DNA of 64,000 nucleotides from Scandinavium manionii. Its GTDB lineage: Bacteria; Pseudomonadota; Gammaproteobacteria; Enterobacterales; Enterobacteriaceae. A program made the translations under genes and the position numbers. The notes under the pieces were generated by a model that was given only the letters and a program-made list of their open reading frames with translations, made no database searches and was not told the DNA's origin. The stretch spans positions 186,001 to 250,000 of the forward strand of contig NZ_JALIGC010000040.1 in the NCBI RefSeq assembly GCF_024764775.1, written 5' to 3'. Shown piece by piece: positions 15,487 through 23,347 of the stretch (position 1 is its first letter; each line of letters starts with the position of its first letter).

Positions 15487-16425
15487 TCACCGGTAGATGC
15501 CGACCGTAGGTGTATCGCCGACATACGCATATGCGCGGTACATCCCTTCGCTGTTGAACGGCATCGCTACATTGCCTTCACGGTCAATGGCAATCAGACC
15601 ACCACTGCCGCCAAGGGCGGGAAGTTTTTCCATAATCACCCGTTCGCAGGCATCCTGCAGGCTTAAATCGCTGTATTCCATCAGGGCCGAAATATCGTAG
15701 GCCGCGAGGGTGCGCATAAACACTTCACCGGTGCCGGTGCAGGACACCGCCACGCTGGCATTATTGGCATAACAGCCTGCGCCCGGTAGCGGGCTGTCGC
15801 CCACGCGTCCAGGTAATTTGTTGGTCATTCCGCCGGTTGAGGTCGCGGCGGCGAGATTACCTGCTTTATCGAGCGCGACGGCCCCAACGGTGCCCATTTT
15901 GGTCTGTTCATCCAGCGGCGAATCACTGTGATCGAGCCGCGTGTCTCCCGCAGCCTGCGCCTGTCGAAGCTGGTGCAGGCGTTCCGGCGTAGAGAACAAG
16001 TCGTTGCTGACCTTTTCCATCCCATGTTGCACGGCGAATTTCTCGGCCCCTTCACCGATCAGCAGCACATGTGGGCTTTGCTCGAGCACTACACGCGCAG
16101 CAAGAACCGGGTTGCGTAAATGCTTAATGCCTGCCACCGCGCCCGCTTGCAGAGAATAGCCATCCATCACGCAGGCATCGAGTTCGTGCGTTTCATCGGC
16201 GGTAAACACCGCCCCGGTTCCGGCGTTGAACAATGGGCACTCTTCCAGCAACCGTACGGCCTCGGTCACTACGTCCAGCGCACTGGCCCCGGCCTCCAGC
16301 ATTTTCTGACCGGTCTCGACTATCGACGACAGCGCGACGACATATTGCTGTTCGCGTTCTGGCGACATATTGCCACGGGTTATCGCCCCGGCTCCGCCAT
16401 GAATGGCGATCGCTGCATGACTCAT
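15487..16425 (-). CDS. iaaA: isoaspartyl peptidase / type III L-asparaginase IaaA
   Basis: N-terminal nucleophile hydrolase of 312 residues that cleaves isoaspartyl dipeptides and, weakly, L-asparagine. The precursor autocleaves between Gly178 and Thr179 in KMGTVGAVALD; Thr179 becomes the catalytic residue, the same number as in E. coli. The N-terminal AIAIHGGAGA, FNAGTGAVFT, STGGMTNKLPGRVGDSPLPGAG and SCTGTGEVF motifs are all intact. It is the first gene of the iaaA-gsiABCD operon: the gsiA frame starts close to its stop. GGAAGGG precedes the ATG. The coupling suggests recovery of aspartyl peptides and glutathione together. Confidence 0.96.
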   Translation of the reverse strand: MSHAAIAIHGGAGAITRGNMSPEREQQYVVALSSIVETGQKMLEAGASALDVVTEAVRLLEECPLFNAGTGAVFTADETHELDACVMDGYSLQAGAVAGIKHLRNPVLAARVVLEQSPHVLLIGEGAEKFAVQHGMEKVSNDLFSTPERLHQLRQAQAAGDTRLDHSDSPLDEQTKMGTVGAVALDKAGNLAAATSTGGMTNKLPGRVGDSPLPGAGCYANNASVAVSCTGTGEVFMRTLAAYDISALMEYSDLSLQDACERVIMEKLPALGGSGGLIAIDREGNVAMPFNSEGMYRAYAYVGDTPTVGIYR

Positions 16426-16614
16426 TGCGCCCTTCCCTTCGGCTGAAGATATGCTTTTTCTATAAATATCATTATTGTGCCGATTAATTTATATGATTTT
16501 TGAATATAGAAAGCGCTGTTGGTGCTGTAAAGGCATCCGCGCCCCTGACATACAGTCGAGGTCACTTTTCTGCCATAATGGGCGCAACAGACGAATTGTC
16601 GCAGGAGTAACGTA

Positions 16615-17850
16615 ATGGATTTTAACGCCGGACTGATGCCGCTCGACGTGGCACTGACGCAGATGCTCGATCGTATTTCCCCGCTGAATGACACCGAAAC
16701 GCTGCCGCTGATGCAGGCCTTTGGCCGCATTACCGCCGAAGATGTGGTTTCCCCACTCGACGTGCCAGGTTTTGATAACTCGGCGATGGACGGCTATGCC
16801 GTGCGTCTGGCAGACCTCGTAGACGGTAAACCGCTGCCTTTGGCGGGCAAAGCCTTCGCCGGACAGCCGTTCGACGGTGAATGGCCAACAGGCACCTGCG
16901 TGCGCATCATGACCGGCGCACCTGTGCCGCCAGGCTGCGACGCGGTGGTGATGCAGGAAGAAACCGAGCAGACCGATAACGGCGTATGCTTCACTGCCAG
17001 CGTTAACGCGGGCCAGAATATTCGCCGCCGCGGCGAAGACATCACCGCCGGTAGCGCAGTCTTTCCGCGTGGCACGCGCCTGACCGTTGCTGAGCTGCCG
17101 GTGCTGGCCTCGCTCGGCATCCCGCAGGTTGAGGTGGTGCGCAAAGTGCGTGTGGCGGTGTTCTCCACTGGCGATGAACTGAAGTTACCCGGCGAACCGC
17201 TGGCAGCGGGGCAGATTTATGACACCAATCGTCTGGCGGTGCATCTGATGCTCGAACAGCTTGGTTGTGAGGTGATTAACCTCGGCATTATTCCTGACTC
17301 ACAGGAAAAACTGCGCGCGGCGTTTATCGCCGCTGATTCGCAGGCCGATGTGGTTATCAGTTCCGGCGGCGTGTCGGTAGGCGAAGCGGACTACACCAAA
17401 ACCATTCTCGATGAGCTGGGCGAAATCGCGTTCTGGAAGCTGGCCATCAAGCCGGGCAAACCTTTTGCATTCGGCAAGCTGAATCACAGCTGGTTCTGCG
17501 GCCTGCCGGGCAACCCGGTTTCTGCCGCGCTGACGTTCTATCAGCTGGTGCAGCCGCTGCTGGCGAAACTGAGCGGCAATCCGGACTCTGGCCTGTCACC
17601 GCGTCTGCGGGTACAGACCACCACCCGACTGAAAAAATCGCCAGGCCGTCTCGATTTCCAGCGCGGCGTGCTGACCCGCAACGCTGAAGGGGATTTAAGC
17701 GTCGCCACCACCGGACATCAGGGTTCACACGTATTTAGCTCGTTCAGCCAGGGCAACTGTTTTATCGTGCTGGAACGCGATCGCGGCAACGTTGATGCGG
17801 GCGAATGGGTGGAAGTTGAACCGTTTAACGCGCTGTTTGGGGGGCTGTAA
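16615..17850 (+). CDS. moeA: molybdopterin molybdenumtransferase MoeA
   Basis: Inserts molybdate into adenylylated molybdopterin, the last step of molybdenum cofactor synthesis. At 411 residues it matches E. coli MoeA. Domain motifs are the N-terminal PGFDNSAMDGYAVR, RIMTGAPVPPGCDAVVMQEE, the MogA-like domain VFSTGDEL with YDTNRL and ISSGGVSVGEADYTK, KPGKPFAFG and GLPGNPVSAALTF, then a small C-terminal beta domain. AGGAG lies 8 bases before the ATG. It overlaps moeB through TAATG, and its promoter region is divergent with iaaA across 189 bases. Confidence 0.97.
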   Translation: MDFNAGLMPLDVALTQMLDRISPLNDTETLPLMQAFGRITAEDVVSPLDVPGFDNSAMDGYAVRLADLVDGKPLPLAGKAFAGQPFDGEWPTGTCVRIMTGAPVPPGCDAVVMQEETEQTDNGVCFTASVNAGQNIRRRGEDITAGSAVFPRGTRLTVAELPVLASLGIPQVEVVRKVRVAVFSTGDELKLPGEPLAAGQIYDTNRLAVHLMLEQLGCEVINLGIIPDSQEKLRAAFIAADSQADVVISSGGVSVGEADYTKTILDELGEIAFWKLAIKPGKPFAFGKLNHSWFCGLPGNPVSAALTFYQLVQPLLAKLSGNPDSGLSPRLRVQTTTRLKKSPGRLDFQRGVLTRNAEGDLSVATTGHQGSHVFSSFSQGNCFIVLERDRGNVDAGEWVEVEPFNALFGGL

Positions 17851-18605
17851 TGAGCGTGGAACTGAGTGATGCGGAGATGCTGCGCTACAACCGGCAAATC
17901 GTGTTGCGCGGTTTCGACTTTGACGGTCAGGAAAAGCTGAAAGACTCGCGAGCGTTGATTGTTGGCTTAGGCGGTTTAGGCTGCGCCGCCGCGCAATATC
18001 TGGCGGCGGCTGGCGTGGGTCAGATGACGCTACTCGATTTCGACACCGTGTCGCTGTCAAACCTGCAACGCCAGACGCTGCACAGCGATGCCGCGATTGG
18101 TCAGCCGAAAGTCGAGTCTGCCCGCGATTCGCTGTCTCGGATCAATCCGCACGTGCAGTTTATCTGCATAGATTCGCAGCTCGACGATGCGGCGCTCGCA
18201 GAGCAAATCGCAGCGCACGACGTGGTGCTCGACTGTACCGATAACGTGCAGATTCGCAATCAGCTCAATACGGGCTGTTTTCAGCATAAAACGCCGCTGG
18301 TTTCCGGGGCAGCCATTCGGATGGAAGGGCAAATCAGCGTATTCACGTATCAGGCTGGCGAACCGTGTTATCGCTGCCTGAGTCGTCTGTTCGGTGAAAA
18401 CGCCCTCACCTGCGTCGAGGCGGGCGTGATGGCCCCGCTGGTCGGCGTTATCGGTTCGATACAGGCAATGGAAGCCATTAAGCTTCTGGCCGCTTACGGC
18501 ACCCCCGCTGCCGGGAAAATCGTGATGTACGACGCGATGACCTGTCAGTTTCGGGAGATGAAGCTGATGCGGTTTACCGGGTGTGAGATATGTAGTCCGG
18601 TCTAA
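17850..18605 (+). CDS. moeB: molybdopterin-synthase adenylyltransferase MoeB
   Basis: E1-like enzyme of 251 residues that adenylates the C-terminal Gly-Gly of MoaD before sulfur transfer. The nucleotide-binding glycine motif is GLGGLGCAAAQYL at about 39-51, followed by DFDTVSLSNLQRQ. VVLDCTDN is the conserved Asp block. Two CxxC pairs bind structural zinc: CYRC and CEIC at the very C-terminus. Its start overlaps the moeA stop, as in E. coli. In E. coli fsaA follows on the opposite strand; here only its end remains. Confidence 0.97.
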   Translation: MSVELSDAEMLRYNRQIVLRGFDFDGQEKLKDSRALIVGLGGLGCAAAQYLAAAGVGQMTLLDFDTVSLSNLQRQTLHSDAAIGQPKVESARDSLSRINPHVQFICIDSQLDDAALAEQIAAHDVVLDCTDNVQIRNQLNTGCFQHKTPLVSGAAIRMEGQISVFTYQAGEPCYRCLSRLFGENALTCVEAGVMAPLVGVIGSIQAMEAIKLLAAYGTPAAGKIVMYDAMTCQFREMKLMRFTGCEICSPV

Positions 18606-18613
18606 GCCACTCT

Positions 18614-18681
18614 GCCCGGCGGCACTGCGTTGTGCTCGGGCCTACAAAAGCGTAGGCCAGGTAAGCGTAGCGCCACCGGGC
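18614..18681. repeat. REP/BIME-like palindromic repeat pair
   Basis: GCCCGGCGGC begins the left unit and CCACCGGGC ends the right unit; between them GGGCCTAC and GTAGGCC form the usual inner boundary, with AAAAGC in the loop. The layout is the inverted pair of REP units seen in enterobacterial intergenic spaces. It lies between the stops of moeB and the fsaA remnant and may protect or stop transcripts. Confidence 0.75.
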
Positions 18682-18687
18682 ATAAAA

Positions 18688-18756
18688 TTACAATTCCGCT
18701 CGTCCAAACGCCTCCAGCCAATCCTGTTCAAACTTATCAATAGCAGCAACCGCTCG
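18688..18756 (-). pseudogene. fsaA: 3' remnant of fsaA (fructose-6-phosphate aldolase)
   Basis: Read leftward, about 20 codons before the TAA at 18688-18690 give VAAIDKFEQDW then LEAFGRAEL. E. coli FsaA ends VDAAVAKFEQDW QGAFGRTSI, and E. coli carries fsaA at this spot in this orientation, between moeB and ybiY. Nothing further upstream matches; the ybiY promoter region begins at once. The catalytic Lys and the rest of the transaldolase-like barrel are missing, so this is a deletion scar and not a gene. Confidence 0.8.
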
Positions 18757-18779
18757 CTTTGTTGACGCATATCAAAATT

Positions 18780-18795
18780 ACTTTCATTCGAAAGT
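18780..18795. promoter_or_regulatory. palindromic operator candidate upstream of ybiY
   Basis: ACTTTCATTCGAAAGT: six-base arms ACTTTC and GAAAGT around ATTC, 35 bases before the ybiY start. Its reverse complement, ACTTTCGAATGAAAGT, agrees at 15 of 16 positions with a site before ybiU and at 13 of 16 with one before ybiV. The probable ligand is the LacI-type protein encoded at 24610-25683. Confidence 0.65.
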
Positions 18796-18830
18796 TATTT
18801 AATCTTTACATGAAAGCAAAGAGGCGATTT

Positions 18831-19730
18831 ATGATTTTCAATATTCAGCGCTATTCCACCCACGATGGCCCCGGCATCCGCACCGTTGTCTTTATGAAAG
18901 GCTGCTCACTCGGCTGCCGCTGGTGCCAGAATCCGGAAAGTCGGGCCCGCACGCAGGACCTGCTGTTTGACGCACGTTTGTGTCTCGACGGTTGCGACCT
19001 TTGCCAGCAGGCGGCGCCGCGGGTGATTGAACGCGCGCTGAATGGTTTGGTTATCCACCGTGAAAAGCTCAAACAATCGCATCTGGATGCGCTCGTCGAG
19101 TGTTGTCCCACGCAGGCGCTGACGGTGTGTGGAGAACGCAAAAGCGTGGACGACATTATGGCCACCGTCCTGCGCGATAAACCGTTTTACGATCGCAGCG
19201 GTGGCGGCCTGACGCTTTCCGGCGGCGAGCCGTTTATGAACCCGGAACTGGCGCTTGAACTGCTGAAAACCAGCCACGACCAGGGCATTCATACCGCCGT
19301 CGAAACCTGCCTGCATGTGCCGTGGAAATATATCGAACCCGCCCTGCCGTACATCGACCTGTTCCTCGCTGATTTAAAGCATGTCGATGCAGACAAATTT
19401 ATGCAGTGGACAGACGGCTCGTCAAAACGCGTGCTCGACAACCTGAAACGGCTGGCGTCGGCGGGCAAAAAGATGACCATCCGCGTGCCGCTTATCCAGG
19501 GATTTAACGCCGATGAGGCCTCGATTGAAGCCATTACCGAATTCGCCGCGACCGAACTGCACGTCAGCGACATTCACTTTTTACCCTATCACACGCTCGG
19601 CATGAACAAATATAGCCTGCTTGGCGTGCCCTATTCTGCTCCAGATAAGCCGCTCGATGCCCCGGAATTGCTGGAATTTGCCCAGCAGACTGCACAGGCA
19701 AAAGGGCTGACTGCGACCCTACGAGGATAA
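18831..19730 (+). CDS. ybiY: glycyl-radical enzyme activating protein YbiY
   Basis: Radical-SAM activase of 299 residues that installs the glycyl radical on its partner YbiW. The start at ATG 18831 follows GAGGCG and matches E. coli YbiY MIFNIQRYS; an upstream in-frame start is not supported. The SAM cluster motif is C25-x3-C29-x2-C32 in FMKGCSLGCRWCQNP. An inserted ferredoxin-like segment carries further cysteines (CLDGCDLC and ECCPTQALTVCG). LSGGEPF is the SAM-binding GGE motif. It lies 4 bases before ybiW, so the two are one operon under the palindrome at 18780. The reaction needs anaerobic, reducing conditions. Confidence 0.94.
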   Translation: MIFNIQRYSTHDGPGIRTVVFMKGCSLGCRWCQNPESRARTQDLLFDARLCLDGCDLCQQAAPRVIERALNGLVIHREKLKQSHLDALVECCPTQALTVCGERKSVDDIMATVLRDKPFYDRSGGGLTLSGGEPFMNPELALELLKTSHDQGIHTAVETCLHVPWKYIEPALPYIDLFLADLKHVDADKFMQWTDGSSKRVLDNLKRLASAGKKMTIRVPLIQGFNADEASIEAITEFAATELHVSDIHFLPYHTLGMNKYSLLGVPYSAPDKPLDAPELLEFAQQTAQAKGLTATLRG

Positions 19731-19734
19731 TACG

Positions 19735-22167
19735 ATGACCACCCTGAAACTCGACCAACTGACCGACCGCATTCAGGCGCATAAAAACGCGCTGGTACAT
19801 ATCGTGAAGCCGCCGGTCTGCACCGAGCGCGCGCAGCATTACACTACGGTTTATCAGCGCAACATGGATAAACCGATTCCGGTTCGCCGCGCGCTGGCGC
19901 TGGCCTACCACCTCGCTGGGCGCACTATCTGGATCAAGCATGATGAGCTGATTATCGGTAACCAGGCGAGCGCTGTGCGCGCCGCACCGATTTTCCCGGA
20001 ATACACCGTCAGCTGGATTGAGAAAGAAATTGACGATCTGGCGGACCGTCCGGGCGCGGGCTTTGCGGTGAGTGAAGAGAACAAACGCGTTCTGCATGAA
20101 ATTTGCCCGTGGTGGAACGGCCAGTCGGTGCAGGACCGCTGCTACGGCATGTTCACCGACGAACAAAAAGCGCTGCTGGCGACCGGGATTATCAAAGCTG
20201 AGGGCAATATGACCTCCGGTGATGCGCATCTGGCGGTGAATTTCCCGCTATTGCTGGAAACAGGCCTCGACGGCCTGCGCGAAAAAGTGGACGAACGCCG
20301 CTCGCGCATTAACCTGACGGTGCTGGAAGACCTGCACGGCGAGCAGTTCCTGAAAGGCATTGATATCGTGCTGGAAGCCGTCAGTCTGCACATCAGCCGC
20401 TTTGCCGAACTGGCGCGGAAAATGGCAAGTGAAGAACCTCGCGAAACCCGCCGGGACGAACTGCTGGCCATGGCTGAAAACTGCGATGTCATCGCCCACG
20501 AACCGCCGAAAACCTTCTGGCAGGCGCTGCAGCTATGCTATTTCATTCAGTTGATTCTGCAAATTGAATCCAACGGTCATTCAGTATCGTTTGGCCGTAT
20601 GGACCAGTATCTGTACCCGTTCTACCGTCGCGACGTGGAGCTGAACCATTCACTCGATCGCGAAATGGCGATTGAGCTGCTGCACAGCTGCTGGCTGAAG
20701 CTGCTGGAAGTGAACAAGATCCGCTCCGGCTCGCACTCTAAAGCCTCTGCCGGGAGCCCGCTGTATCAGAACGTGACCATCGGCGGACAGAAACTGGTAA
20801 ATGGCGACGCAATGGACGCGGTGAATCCGCTCTCCTACGCGATTCTGGAATCCTGTGGTCGTCTGCGCTCGACGCAGCCAAACCTCAGCGTGCGCTATCA
20901 CGCAGGAATGAGTAGCGACTTCCTCGACGCCTGCGTGCAGGTGATCCGCTGCGGTTTCGGGATGCCCGCTTTCAACAACGACGAAATTGTTATCCCGGAA
21001 TTCATCAAGCTCGGCGTGGAAAAACAGGACGCCTACGACTATGCCGCCATCGGCTGTATCGAAACCGCGGTCGGCGGCAAATGGGGCTATCGTTGCACCG
21101 GCATGAGCTTTATCAACTTCGCCCGCGTGATGCTGGCGGCGATGGAAGGCGGACGCGATGCCACCAGCGGCGAAGTGTTCCTCCCACAAGCGAAAGCGCT
21201 GTCGCAGGGTAATTTCGCCGGTTTCGAAGAGATGATGTCGGCGTGGGATACGCAGATCCGCTATTACACCCGCAAATCAATTGAAATCGAATACGTGGTC
21301 GACACCATGCTGGAAGAAAACGTGCCCGACATTCTGTGCTCGGCGCTGGTTGACGACTGCATTGAGCGTGCGAAAAGCATTAAAGAAGGCGGCGCGAAGT
21401 ATGACTGGGTATCCGGCCTGCAGGTGGGCATCGCTAACCTCGGCAACAGCCTGGCCGCGGTGAAAAAACTGGTGTTCGAACAGGGCGCTATCGGCCAGCA
21501 ACAGCTCGCCGCCGCGCTGGCGGATGATTTCGACGGCCTGACCCACGAACAGCTGCGCCAGCGTTTGATTAACGGCGCGCCGAAATACGGAAATGACGAC
21601 GACACCGTGGATGAGCTGCTGGTGCGCGCGTATCAGACCTATATCGATGAGCTGAAGCAGTATCACAATCCGCGTCACGGTCGCGGCCCGATCGGCGGGG
21701 ATTACTACGCCGGAACGTCGTCGATTTCCGCGAACGTGCCCTTTGGTGCGGCGACCATGGCCACACCGGATGGGCGCAAGGCGCACACCCCACTGGCGGA
21801 AGGCGCAAGCCCGGCATCCGGCACCGACCATCTCGGCCCAACCGCGGTGATTGGCTCGGTCGGGAAACTGCCGACGGCGGCTATCCTCGGCGGCGTGCTG
21901 TTAAATCAGAAGTTGAACCCGGCAACGCTCGATAACGACAGCGACCGTCAGAAGCTTATGGCGCTGCTGCGCACCTTCTTCGAAGTGCATAAAGGCTGGC
22001 ACATTCAGTACAACATCGTGTCGCGTGAAACGCTGCTGGAAGCGAAGAAATACCCGGATCAGTACCGTGACCTGGTGGTACGTGTGGCGGGGTATTCGGC
22101 GTTCTTTACCGCGCTTTCGCCGGATGCGCAGGACGATATTATCGCCCGTACTGAGCATATGCTGTAA
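19735..22167 (+). CDS. ybiW: glycyl-radical enzyme YbiW (PFL-like)
   Basis: Glycyl-radical enzyme of 810 residues, the same length as E. coli YbiW. The radical site is the C-terminal RVAGYSAF, with Gly786. The active-site Cys is Cys441 in AAIGCIETAVGG; a single Cys followed by Ile-Glu places it with the dehydratase/eliminase branch and not with true pyruvate formate-lyases, which use a Cys-Cys pair. I recall recent work assigning this branch to 1,5-anhydroglucitol-6-phosphate metabolism, with an fsaA-type aldolase downstream; I cannot verify that here. The aldolase gene is lost at this locus. A REP-like repeat follows the stop. Confidence 0.92.
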   Translation: MTTLKLDQLTDRIQAHKNALVHIVKPPVCTERAQHYTTVYQRNMDKPIPVRRALALAYHLAGRTIWIKHDELIIGNQASAVRAAPIFPEYTVSWIEKEIDDLADRPGAGFAVSEENKRVLHEICPWWNGQSVQDRCYGMFTDEQKALLATGIIKAEGNMTSGDAHLAVNFPLLLETGLDGLREKVDERRSRINLTVLEDLHGEQFLKGIDIVLEAVSLHISRFAELARKMASEEPRETRRDELLAMAENCDVIAHEPPKTFWQALQLCYFIQLILQIESNGHSVSFGRMDQYLYPFYRRDVELNHSLDREMAIELLHSCWLKLLEVNKIRSGSHSKASAGSPLYQNVTIGGQKLVNGDAMDAVNPLSYAILESCGRLRSTQPNLSVRYHAGMSSDFLDACVQVIRCGFGMPAFNNDEIVIPEFIKLGVEKQDAYDYAAIGCIETAVGGKWGYRCTGMSFINFARVMLAAMEGGRDATSGEVFLPQAKALSQGNFAGFEEMMSAWDTQIRYYTRKSIEIEYVVDTMLEENVPDILCSALVDDCIERAKSIKEGGAKYDWVSGLQVGIANLGNSLAAVKKLVFEQGAIGQQQLAAALADDFDGLTHEQLRQRLINGAPKYGNDDDTVDELLVRAYQTYIDELKQYHNPRHGRGPIGGDYYAGTSSISANVPFGAATMATPDGRKAHTPLAEGASPASGTDHLGPTAVIGSVGKLPTAAILGGVLLNQKLNPATLDNDSDRQKLMALLRTFFEVHKGWHIQYNIVSRETLLEAKKYPDQYRDLVVRVAGYSAFFTALSPDAQDDIIARTEHML

Positions 22168-22176
22168 AGAGGTCAA

Positions 22177-22250
22177 TGCCGGTTGCGCTTCGCTGAACGG
22201 CTTACAGGATCGAATCCTGTAGGCCAGGCATGCAACGCGCCGCCGGGCAT
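22177..22250. repeat. REP/BIME-like repeat after ybiW
   Basis: Inverted units start TGCCGGTTGCGCTTCGC and end GCGCCGCCGGGCA, with an internal hairpin TTACAGGAT/ATCCTGTA. The composition and the GGCTTAC/GTAGGCC inner boundary are those of the repeat at 18614. Confidence 0.65.
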
Positions 22251-22264
22251 TTCATCGCATCCCA

Positions 22265-22280
22265 TCTTTCGAATGAAATA
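22265..22280. promoter_or_regulatory. palindromic operator candidate upstream of ybiV
   Basis: TCTTTCGAATGAAATA agrees with ACTTTCGAATGAAAGT at 13 of 16 positions, including the central GAAT. It lies about 70 bases before the ybiV start. Confidence 0.55.
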
Positions 22281-22348
22281 AATTTGTGCTGCTCATCACA
22301 TTGTAATTAGAATATTGCTGATCGCAGTAACATTCAGGAGCGCAATGT

Positions 22349-23164
22349 ATGACCGTTAAAGTTATCGTCACCGATATGGACGGAACTTTTCTCAATGATG
22401 CCAAGCAGTACTCTCGCGAACGCTTTTTGGCGCAGTTCCAGCAGCTTAAGCAGCGCGACATTGAGTTCGTTGTTGCCAGTGGTAATCAATACTACCAGCT
22501 GATTTCCTTCTTCCCTGAAATCCGCGATCAGATTTCTTTCGTCGCCGAAAACGGTGCGCTGGTTTATCAGCACGGCCATGAACTGTTCCACGGCGAACTG
22601 ACGCGCCACGAATCCCAGGTAGTGATTGGCGAACTGCTGAAAGACCCTCAGCTCAATTTTGTGGCCTGTGGCCTGGAAAGCGCCTACGTCAGCGATAAAG
22701 CACCCGAAGAATTCGTTAAGCTGATGTCGAAACACTACCATCGCCTGAAGCCGGTTTCTGACTATCAGCACATCGACGACAAGATTTTCAAGTTCTCTCT
22801 GAACCTGCCAGACAGCGAAATCCCGCAGCTGATCGATGCCCTGCACGTTTCGCTCGACGGGATCATGAAGCCCGTTACCAGCGGCTTCGGCTTTGTCGAT
22901 TTGATTATTCCTGGCCTGCATAAAGCCAACGGTATCAGCCGTCTGCTGAAAAACTGGCAGCTTTCGCCGAGCGATTGCGTCGGCATTGGCGACAGCGGCA
23001 ACGACGCCGAAATGCTGAAGCTGGTGAAATACTCGTTTGCGATGGCCAATGCGGCTGACAGCATCAAAGCCATCGCTCGTTACCAGGCCGACGACAACAA
23101 TCACGACGGCGCACTGAATGTTATTCAGGCCGTGCTGGATAACGCTTCCCCGTTCGACGCCTGA
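22349..23164 (+). CDS. ybiV: HAD-IIB sugar phosphatase YbiV
   Basis: Cytosolic haloacid-dehalogenase phosphatase of 271 residues, equal to E. coli YbiV, which hydrolyses sugar phosphates such as ribose-5-P and glucose-6-P. Motif I is VTDMDGTFLND, with nucleophile Asp9 and acid Asp11. Motif II is VVASGNQ, motif III Lys is in the GLHKANGI region, and motif IV is GIGDSGNDAEML. The alpha/beta C2 cap between motifs II and III selects the substrate. It has its own leader with the palindrome at 22265, and it is followed by the hairpin at 23171. Association with ybiW suggests housekeeping of phosphorylated sugar intermediates; this is inference. Confidence 0.95.
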   Translation: MTVKVIVTDMDGTFLNDAKQYSRERFLAQFQQLKQRDIEFVVASGNQYYQLISFFPEIRDQISFVAENGALVYQHGHELFHGELTRHESQVVIGELLKDPQLNFVACGLESAYVSDKAPEEFVKLMSKHYHRLKPVSDYQHIDDKIFKFSLNLPDSEIPQLIDALHVSLDGIMKPVTSGFGFVDLIIPGLHKANGISRLLKNWQLSPSDCVGIGDSGNDAEMLKLVKYSFAMANAADSIKAIARYQADDNNHDGALNVIQAVLDNASPFDA

Positions 23165-23170
23165 CAAAAC

Positions 23171-23191
23171 GCCGGAGCGCCCTGCTCCGGC
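23171..23191 (+). terminator. hairpin downstream of ybiV
   Basis: GCCGGAGC and GCTCCGGC pair around GCCCT. The T-run after it is short and interrupted (AACGCCTTGTTTATCC), so termination may be partial. Confidence 0.55.
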
Positions 23192-23317
23192 AACGCCTTG
23201 TTTATCCTGCCCAGATATTCCCTCCTTTTCTCAACATTCAGCAATCGTGAAACGCATCAAATTATTTAACTTGCATTAACCTATTTTTAACTTAAAGTAT
23301 CACTTGTAAGTTAAATT

Positions 23318-23333
23318 ACTTTCGAATGAAAGA
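23318..23333. promoter_or_regulatory. palindromic operator candidate upstream of ybiU
   Basis: ACTTTCGAATGAAAGA, 15 bases before the ybiU start, matches the reverse complement of the ybiY site at 15 of 16 positions. Its position between promoter and start codon favours repression. Confidence 0.65.
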
Positions 23334-23347
23334 TTGAGAGGTCAATC

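Noticed and set aside
19564..20229. 221-codon minus-strand frame across ybiY/ybiW
   Set aside because: Spans the junction of two real genes on the other strand; no support for transcription or translation.
18614..22250. Repeats at 18614 and 22177 as CRISPR units or attachment sites
   Set aside because: They are inverted pairs in two separate spacers, without regular direct repeats or spacers; REP/BIME elements explain them.
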